This document shows, piece by piece, positions 22,566-29,935 of a DNA stretch of 29,935 bases (position 1 is the stretch's first letter; the number at the start of each line of letters is the position of its first letter). A program made the translations under genes and the position numbers. Under the pieces are notes generated by a model, which did not search any database, had not been told where the DNA came from, and saw only the letters and a list, made by a program, of their open reading frames with translations. The stretch comes from an uncultured Chitinophagaceae bacterium (GTDB lineage Bacteria > Bacteroidota > Bacteroidia > Chitinophagales > Chitinophagaceae), in the NCBI GenBank assembly GCA_946885665.1, contig CAMPGT010000016.1:1-29935 (forward strand), written 5' to 3'.

Positions 22566-23075
22566 TTATTCGTTATCGTTAGGAGGATCTTCTTCGAGGT
22601 TGTCGTGCCTGTCGCCCCCCAGGCTGTAGTAGTTGTTCTCTTCATCCTCTTCGCCGATGTTTTCTTCCTTGTCGTCGAGTTCCGCGCCGGGTATATCGAG
22701 ATCTTCATCTTCCCCTTCTTCTCTTTCATCAACGCGCGCGTTTCCCACCAGTTCATCGTCGCCGTTGTCGGCGTCGGCGTTTCTGTCGCCGAGGAGAGCC
22801 AGGTCCTCACTGGTAACATCAGCATCCGTGCCGCTTACAATTTTCAACTCGTCGTTCTCCTCCGGCTCGGGGTTGTCGTCATTATTCGGCTGACGGTTCA
22901 GCGCATTTCCCGACAATCGCCTCGAATTCGCGAGTTCATCATCGGCGGCGATTTTCTTAAAGCCGCGCTGTGGGTTCATAATGTCATCTTCGGACGGATA
23001 ATGCGGATATCCCGGAAGATCCTTGTCGTCCTGTGCCCGGTTGTCTGTTTCTTTTTTATTTTTTTGGCTGGCCAT
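22566..23075 (-). CDS. Highly acidic, probably disordered conserved hypothetical protein
   Basis: The 169-residue protein is rich in Asp, Glu and Asn, with no membrane helix or signal peptide. A short ordered-looking part near the N-terminus (DLPGYPHYPSEDDIMN, about residues 20-34) resembles a motif I recall from Bacteroidota hypothetical proteins. After about residue 45 it is a polyampholytic to acidic low-complexity chain (EEGEDEDLDIPGAELDDKEE) ending in DNE. No function can be assigned. A promoter-like TTG-N22-TATCTTTC lies upstream. It precedes the GNAT gene in the same orientation and may be co-transcribed with it. The plus-strand frame across it is a shadow of its acidic codons. Confidence 0.78.
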   Translation of the reverse strand: MASQKNKKETDNRAQDDKDLPGYPHYPSEDDIMNPQRGFKKIAADDELANSRRLSGNALNRQPNNDDNPEPEENDELKIVSGTDADVTSEDLALLGDRNADADNGDDELVGNARVDEREEGEDEDLDIPGAELDDKEENIGEEDEENNYYSLGGDRHDNLEEDPPNDNE

Positions 23076-23109
23076 ATAGAAGTAAACGTTGATCGTTAGA
23101 AGTTCATTG

Positions 23110-23142
23110 GAAAGATAGCATTTTTATGTGCGGCTTTTTCAA
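23110..23142 (-). promoter_or_regulatory. Probable promoter of the acidic protein and GNAT genes
   Basis: On the minus strand, TTG at 23142-23140 is separated by 22 bases from TATCTTTC at 23117-23110, one base off TAnnTTTG. The predicted start lies about 30 bases ahead of the ATG at 23075. The box sits in the 99-base gap downstream of the CHU_C gene. Confidence 0.5.
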
Positions 23143-23174
23143 CGGAATGCTTAAAATATCGTGCCCCGGATAAT

Positions 23175-24836
23175 TTATCTGATAAGTGTTGCAGTGCCTC
23201 TCAGGTCGTATTTTCTTCCTGTTGCCTTCAACACGTAATGAAGCGTCCATACGTAGGTTCCGGCGGGCTGCGGTTGTCCATTCATGTTCCCGTCCCACTT
23301 CTTCTGCCAATCCCGCGTTTCAAAAACGATTTGACCGTACCTGTTGTACACGCTAAACAGCAGGTTCTCGGCGCCAAATGCGTTTGTGGGAAACAGCTCG
23401 TCGTTTTTGCCGTCATGGTTCGGCGTGAACGCGTTGGGCACGACGATGTTGCAATTTCCCACTACCACAATCTTTTTCGAAACGGAATCGCTACAGCCGC
23501 CCGCATCGGTAACCGACAATGATACGGTATACGTCGCTTCACCCCGCGCGGCCGGATATTTGAAAGACCGGGGTTCGCTGTTCGTACTCGACGTGCCGTT
23601 GCCAAAATCCCACCGCCACGAAATAATGTTGCCGGCGCTTTGATCGGTAAATAACGCCGGGTCAACAGCGCAAAGAATATCCGGTCCGGCAAAGGCTGCT
23701 TTTGCATCCTGCGGCACATTGATCACCTGGCTGGCGGTGTCGGAGCAAACGCCGTTGCTGACGATCAGTTGGGCATTTTTATCGCCGGGCGAGCGAAGTA
23801 CGATCTGCGGCGACTGGTTAACAGAAGTGACCTGATCAATCGTCCAGTTCCAGGTGTTGGTGTGATTAGCGCCGTCGTGAAGAAGCCTGAGCGTGTCTTG
23901 TCCGCAGGCCTCCTTCAGGTCGTACGTAAAAATTGCTGATACGTTTTCGGGCACCCTAAAGGCTATGGTTGCCTCATCCATGGGGTTGTCGCAATCGTCG
24001 AGCAGGGTATTGCCGTCGGTTCCGGTTTGCAGCCGGATGTCGTATGTACCTTGCGGCAGCGCCTTGTTCAGCGTTACGATAATGTTGCCTGTATTGAATC
24101 CGCCGCTGCACGAAGCGGAGGATGCACCGGTGATGGCCGCGGAGCCGGATGGCAGTACGAAATCGGAGCCGTCTGGCGCCAGGCTCGAACACTTCATCGG
24201 CCTGGTGAGCTTGATGACGACCCGGTTGCCATCGCATGTTCCCGCGACTGATTCGATCGAGCCGAGGTTCGGGTCGGTGATGTCGGCGGTGCCTCCTTCA
24301 AAGCTTACCGTGTAACCGCTTTGACTCTCGGTAAAGTGGCTGATCAGCAAAAGGTATTCATGGCCCTCGATGATCTCCGGTTTCTTGCTGAACGTTGGGT
24401 TCGGCATGCCGCCGCATACTACCAGTGACGTTGCCGTTTCATTGGTGCCGGTTTTGCCCGATTCGCCCGACCAGTTGCATGCCACGAACAGGTCGGGGTT
24501 GGTGTACACCGATTCCGGGTTTTCGCCGGTGATGTCGAACAATTGCCAATCGTAGTCGTCTTCCAGGTTTTTGGGAACGATGAGCAGGCCCAGCGTGCCG
24601 CTTTGATAGCATTTGAACTTGTACCAAAAGGGATTAACGTCGGTTATTTCGGGTTGATTGCAGGGCGTGGGAACCTTTTTACCGCCGCAAAGCGGTACCT
24701 CCTTCTGCTCCAGTTCTTTGGTTCCGCAGATAGGAAAGGCGCTGCCCGGATTCTGCCCGAGAGCGGAGCACGTTTGTGCGGTCAGTTCTCCCACGCATAC
24801 TGTCAGCATGGCCAGCAGTATTATTGCCAATTTCAT
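23175..24836 (-). CDS. PKD and CHU_C (type IX secretion type B sorting) surface protein
   Basis: This 553-residue secreted protein has a signal peptide (LAIILLAMLTVCVGELTAQ). A cysteine-containing N-terminal region (residues about 20-190, with C-x-C pairs) and a middle Ig-like region come next. A PKD-type domain around residues 390-460 contains IISWRWDFGNGTSSTNSEPR. The C-terminal gliding-motility-associated domain (CHU_C) begins at about residue 468 with VVPNAFTPNHDGKNDELFP and continues NRYGQIVFETRDWQKKWDG. This domain directs export by the type IX secretion system and cell-surface attachment or release. No enzymatic domain was recognised. The start is the ATG at 24836. Binding partner unknown; it is likely a surface adhesin or matrix protein. 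Confidence 0.93.
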   Translation of the reverse strand: MKLAIILLAMLTVCVGELTAQTCSALGQNPGSAFPICGTKELEQKEVPLCGGKKVPTPCNQPEITDVNPFWYKFKCYQSGTLGLLIVPKNLEDDYDWQLFDITGENPESVYTNPDLFVACNWSGESGKTGTNETATSLVVCGGMPNPTFSKKPEIIEGHEYLLLISHFTESQSGYTVSFEGGTADITDPNLGSIESVAGTCDGNRVVIKLTRPMKCSSLAPDGSDFVLPSGSAAITGASSASCSGGFNTGNIIVTLNKALPQGTYDIRLQTGTDGNTLLDDCDNPMDEATIAFRVPENVSAIFTYDLKEACGQDTLRLLHDGANHTNTWNWTIDQVTSVNQSPQIVLRSPGDKNAQLIVSNGVCSDTASQVINVPQDAKAAFAGPDILCAVDPALFTDQSAGNIISWRWDFGNGTSSTNSEPRSFKYPAARGEATYTVSLSVTDAGGCSDSVSKKIVVVGNCNIVVPNAFTPNHDGKNDELFPTNAFGAENLLFSVYNRYGQIVFETRDWQKKWDGNMNGQPQPAGTYVWTLHYVLKATGRKYDLRGTATLIR

Positions 24837-24933
24837 TCCGATGCTGTTTGATTTTATGATCCATAAGCAGGATCACCCGCTGCAAGATGCGTCAAATATT
24901 CAATCTGCGGAAATAGGGCTGGGTCATTTTCCG

Positions 24934-24941
24934 TACCTTCG
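24934..24941 (+). promoter_or_regulatory. Weak candidate -7 box for the ABC-F gene
   Basis: TACCTTCG is one base off the TAnnTTTG box and lies 22 bases before the ATG at 24964, in the 127-base divergent gap with the CHU_C gene. No -33 element was found. Confidence 0.3.
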
Positions 24942-24960
24942 CGCCTCAAATTTTGAGTAG

Positions 24961-26580
<1,620 letters not shown>

Positions 26581-26624
26581 AGGCAATAAAACCTTTGTTT
26601 CCACGCTATTAGAAAAACCAATTT

Positions 26625-29600
26625 TTGTTCGCGCGGATACTGATATGGAGCCTCATCCTCCTGGCCTTTTACCAAACTGCTTATACCCAGGAACCGCGGG
26701 CCCGGAATCCCCTTTCCAATTTGAGGTCCGGATACCTTGCTGTGACCGCCGGCAGCGTGTCCATTGACTCCTTCTCGATCGTTCCCAATACCGTCAGCGT
26801 TCCCGGCATTGCAGACAGTGCCTATGTTATCGACTACGTTAATGCCACACTCTCCTGGCGTCAACGGCCGCCGCTGGACAGCGTTTACATCCGCTACCGC
26901 ATTTTCCCTTCCAGGCTGAACGCGAAGGTGCAAAGGATGCAGTTCGACAGCGTTATGAACAATTTCATGGGGCAGCCCTATGTTCCCGACTATGCAGCTC
27001 AACGTGAGAGCCAGTTCTTCAACTTCGGTGACATCAGCTACAGCGGAAGCTTCGGCAGGGGCATTTCGTTCGGCAACAGCCAGGATGCGGTTGTTACTTC
27101 CAACCTGAACCTTCAGTTGAACGGTTATCTTGCCGACAGCGTTGCCATCGCCGCGGCCATCACCGATAACAACATACCCATTCAGCCCGATGGCACAACA
27201 CAGCAGCTCAATGAATTCGACAGGATCTTTCTGCAGTTCAGCAAAAAGAACTGGCAATTGAGCCTCGGCGACATAGACATCCGGCAAAATCAGTCATATT
27301 TTCTCTCTTTCTATAAGAGATTGCAGGGTATTGCCTTTGAAACCAGGACGGATACGAGCAGAAAAATTTCCAACAGCACGCTCGTCAGCGGTTCCATCGC
27401 AAAAGGAAAGTTTACGCGCAACATCATCCAGCCGCAGGAAGGCAACCAGGGGCCGTACCGCCTCACCGGCGCCAACAATGAATTTTTCTTCGTGGTGCTC
27501 GCTAACACCGAACGGGTGTATATGGACGGAGAACTTTTGCAGAGAGGAGAGGACCAGGATTATGTGATCAACTACAACACTGCCGAAATAGCCTTCACGC
27601 CGAAGCGGATGGTCACGAAAGACAAACGCATACAGGTAGAATTCGAATATTCGGACAGAAACTATCTGAACGCAAATTTATACGCGTACAATGAAACGCA
27701 GATCGGTGAGAAAGTGAAAGTGAAGGTGGGCGCATTCAGCAACAGCGACGCGAAGAACTCGCCCATCAACCAAACGCTCGACAACCCGCAAAAAAGATTC
27801 CTGGACACTATTGGCGACGACATATCGCATGCGTTCTATCCTGTTGCCGCTACAGATACTTTTCAAACGGGAAAAATCCTCTATCGCAAAATCGACACCG
27901 TGTACAACAACGGCACCCTGCATGATTCCATTTATGTTTTCTCCACCGATCCCGACAGCGCCGTTTACAATTTATCTTTTTTGGAAGTGGGCTTCGGATT
28001 TGGCAATTACGTGCCCGATCTTAATGGCGCCAATGGAAAAGTGTACCGCTGGGTGGCCCCGGTAAATGGCGTAAAGCAGGGCAGTTACGAACCCGCAGTG
28101 TTCCTGGTGACACCCAAAAAGCAACAGGTAGTGAGTGTGGGCGTGGATTACGCCGTAACCGAAAATACACAGGTAGCCACCGAAGTGGCCATGAGCAATT
28201 ACGATGTGAACACATTTTCTACGCGCGACAAAACCAACGACCGGGGCTTTGCAGGGAAGATATCGCTGCGCAACAACAAGCGTATCGGCGCAGCGGCAAA
28301 GGGTAAAAAACTTATCACCGATTTGGGTTATGAATACGTGGAAGCGCTGTTCAAGCCACTCGAGCGTTTGCGCAATGTTGAATACACCAGGGACTGGGGT
28401 CTGGCCCTGCGCGTTGCTCCCGCCGACGAAAGAATAGCCAATGCGGGCATTAAGCTGCAGGATGCAAAAGCGAACGCCATTGGATACCAGCTCACCACTT
28501 ACAACCGTAGTGACGGATTCAGTGGCGTGAGGAACAGTGTAGCATTTCTGCAGGATATTGGCGGCTGGCAATTCAACAACGCCGTTAACCTGTCGGGCAT
28601 GCATACGCACGACGACAAAGGATACTTCTGGCGGCCTTCGTTGAGCGTAAAAAAATCTTTCAAAAAATTAAAAGACTACCAACTGAATGTCAGTTATTCG
28701 GTTGAAGACAACGAGGTGCGCAACAAACTGAGCGATTCGGTTTCGGCGGAGAGCTTTAAGTTCAAAGTGTTCCAGGTGGGCATTCAATCGCCGGAAGAAA
28801 AGCTGAATCGCTGGGGCATTTCCTATTTTACGCGGGAAGACGCCTATCCGGTGGGCACAAAGCTGGTGCGGTCGGACAGGAGCCAGAACATTACGCTGTC
28901 ATCTGAACTGTTGAAAAATGAGCGGCACCAGTTTCGCTTCAATGGTACTTACAGGCACCTGGAAGTGTTCAACGAGCTTCAACGGGGTGTTTTACCTGAT
29001 AATAGCTTGCTGGGAAGGGCCGAGTACCAGGTGAACGAATGGAGAGGGTTGCTGTCGGGAAATGTGCTATATGAAGTGGGCGCGGGGCAGGAGCAAAAGA
29101 GAGATTTCGCATTTTTGGAAGTGCCTGCCGGGCAGGGTGAATATACCTGGATAGATTATGACAACAATGGCGTGCAGTCGTTAAACGAATTTGAGGTGGC
29201 GCTTTTCCAGGATCAGGCGAAATACATCAGGATATTCACGCCCACAAATGAATTCGTTAAAGCCAACTACAATACGTTTAATTACAGTCTTAGCCTGAAC
29301 CCGCGCTCTGCGATGGATATGAGCAAAGCAAAGGGTTTTGCAAAATTCCTGGCGAGGATCAATTTGCAGTCTGCATTGCAGATCAACAAAAAACAGGTGG
29401 CCAAAGGGTTGGTGGAGTTCAATCCTTTTAAGTCGGCACTTAACGACACATCGCTGATTACGCTGACCTCAATTTTAAGCAATACTTTTTCGTTCAACCG
29501 GTTCAGTTCGCATTGGGGAATTGACGTCAGCAATGCAAGGAACGGCAGCAAGGCGCTGCTTACGTATGGATATGAAAGCAGGAAATTGGATGAGTGGACG

Positions 29601-29935
29601 GTGAGGGCGAGGTATAACATTACGAAGGCGATTGTGGTGGATGTAACGGGCAAGCAGGGCGTGAACGAACTGGCCACGTCGAATGTGAAGTTCGATAACC
29701 GTAATTACGACGTTGAACAAACGTCTTTGGAACCGAGGCTGAGTTTGACGCGCGGCGCGAACTTCCGCGTGATAATCGGGTACAGGTATGGAAGCAAAAA
29801 GAACCAGGCGGGCTTTTTGGAAAAGTCGCTGTCAAATTCAGTGAATACGGAAATCAAGTACAATATTTTGCAGAGCACATCCTTGCAGGGAAAATTCACC
29901 TACAACAACATTTCCTATTCTACGATGGATCCCAA
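26625..29935 (+). CDS. Large outer-membrane beta-barrel protein of Bacteroidota type, 3' end outside window
   Basis: The plus frame is open from 26625 to the window edge (1103 codons) with no internal stop; the C-terminus is not seen. The N-terminus is a signal peptide, MFARILIWSLILLAFYQTAYTQ. The start must be TTG at 26625: an in-frame TAG lies at 26610-26612, and the first in-frame ATG falls more than 300 bases later, inside the mature protein. A soluble N-terminal region (GYLAVTAGSVSIDSFSIVPN) precedes alternating amphipathic beta-strands with many aromatic and polar residues, for example NLNLQLNGYLADSVAIAAAI. A 12-residue EF-hand-like loop D-x-D-x-N-G-V-x-S-x-x-E sits at residues 844-855 (29154-29189). 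It resembles other very large outer-membrane proteins of this phylum; the specific role is unknown. Confidence 0.8.
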   Translation, partial: MFARILIWSLILLAFYQTAYTQEPRARNPLSNLRSGYLAVTAGSVSIDSFSIVPNTVSVPGIADSAYVIDYVNATLSWRQRPPLDSVYIRYRIFPSRLNAKVQRMQFDSVMNNFMGQPYVPDYAAQRESQFFNFGDISYSGSFGRGISFGNSQDAVVTSNLNLQLNGYLADSVAIAAAITDNNIPIQPDGTTQQLNEFDRIFLQFSKKNWQLSLGDIDIRQNQSYFLSFYKRLQGIAFETRTDTSRKISNSTLVSGSIAKGKFTRNIIQPQEGNQGPYRLTGANNEFFFVVLANTERVYMDGELLQRGEDQDYVINYNTAEIAFTPKRMVTKDKRIQVEFEYSDRNYLNANLYAYNETQIGEKVKVKVGAFSNSDAKNSPINQTLDNPQKRFLDTIGDDISHAFYPVAATDTFQTGKILYRKIDTVYNNGTLHDSIYVFSTDPDSAVYNLSFLEVGFGFGNYVPDLNGANGKVYRWVAPVNGVKQGSYEPAVFLVTPKKQQVVSVGVDYAVTENTQVATEVAMSNYDVNTFSTRDKTNDRGFAGKISLRNNKRIGAAAKGKKLITDLGYEYVEALFKPLERLRNVEYTRDWGLALRVAPADERIANAGIKLQDAKANAIGYQLTTYNRSDGFSGVRNSVAFLQDIGGWQFNNAVNLSGMHTHDDKGYFWRPSLSVKKSFKKLKDYQLNVSYSVEDNEVRNKLSDSVSAESFKFKVFQVGIQSPEEKLNRWGISYFTREDAYPVGTKLVRSDRSQNITLSSELLKNERHQFRFNGTYRHLEVFNELQRGVLPDNSLLGRAEYQVNEWRGLLSGNVLYEVGAGQEQKRDFAFLEVPAGQGEYTWIDYDNNGVQSLNEFEVALFQDQAKYIRIFTPTNEFVKANYNTFNYSLSLNPRSAMDMSKAKGFAKFLARINLQSALQINKKQVAKGLVEFNPFKSALNDTSLITLTSILSNTFSFNRFSSHWGIDVSNARNGSKALLTYGYESRKLDEWTVRARYNITKAIVVDVTGKQGVNELATSNVKFDNRNYDVEQTSLEPRLSLTRGANFRVIIGYRYGSKKNQAGFLEKSLSNSVNTEIKYNILQSTSLQGKFTYNNISYSTMDP

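Noticed and set aside
22556..22825. An N-terminal extension of the GNAT protein by 90 residues
   Set aside because: The extension is Thr/Lys-rich nonsense read across the acidic gene in another frame; the ATG at 22555 fits the GNAT fold.
26644..26646. The ATG at 26644 as start of the barrel protein
   Set aside because: It is out of frame with the long open frame and soon meets a stop codon.

Overview
The window looks like chromosome of a Bacteroidota bacterium, most likely a Chitinophagaceae-type relative. The grounds are: a surface protein with the gliding-motility-associated C-terminal (CHU_C, type IX secretion type B) domain; a lipoprotein-anchored TamL-type Omp85 barrel; an OmpP1/FadL barrel; a very large outer-membrane barrel protein of Bacteroidota type; TAnnTTTG (-7) promoter boxes; and few strong Shine-Dalgarno sites. 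The family assignment is inference. No rRNA, tRNA, insertion sequence, prophage or CRISPR array was seen. Coding density is high and no gene-free stretch exceeds about 270 bases.

Layout. 1-1705 (minus): an EamA/DMT transporter running off the left edge, behind dapD (lysine/peptidoglycan precursor). 1792-3373 (plus): threonylcarbamoyl-AMP synthase and a family 9 glycosyltransferase. 3641-6527 (plus): CCA-adding tRNA nucleotidyltransferase, a pRiA4b ORF-3-like protein and miaA. With truB, trmH and proS, this makes several tRNA/rRNA maturation genes in one window. 6646-9216 (minus): an OmpP1/FadL-type porin and a Tyr/Gly-rich lipoprotein. 9389-12104 (plus): proS followed by three small membrane proteins (DUF5362-like, CD225/dispanin, DUF2752). 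12105-18164: an RDD protein (minus) divergent from a tight SpoIIM-DUF4129-DUF4350-MoxR-DUF58 operon, a conserved envelope-associated neighbourhood of unknown role. 18279-22042: truB, tamL (minus) and a TrmH/SpoU methyltransferase. 22043-24836 (minus): a GNAT acetyltransferase, a very acidic disordered protein and a CHU_C/PKD surface protein. 24964-29935 (plus): an ABC-F ATPase of the YbiT type and a large outer-membrane barrel protein that runs off the right edge.

The most unusual signal is non-coding. Three intergenic regions (about 3354-3618, 6512-6645 on the minus strand, 18167-18264) share one modular architecture: 7-bp tandem units of an ACGTGAG type starting at or across the upstream gene's stop codon, then a GC-rich hairpin module, then 7-bp units of an AACTTTT type. 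A fourth locus (12909-12968) has only the A/T heptamers. The 7-bp phase persists where the sequence has decayed, and the repeats write the C-terminal codons of two genes.

The second signal is in the ABC-F protein. NBD1 has lost the signature motif and NBD2 has lost the Walker A lysine. Both losses fall in the same composite ATP site, leaving one canonical and one degenerate site.
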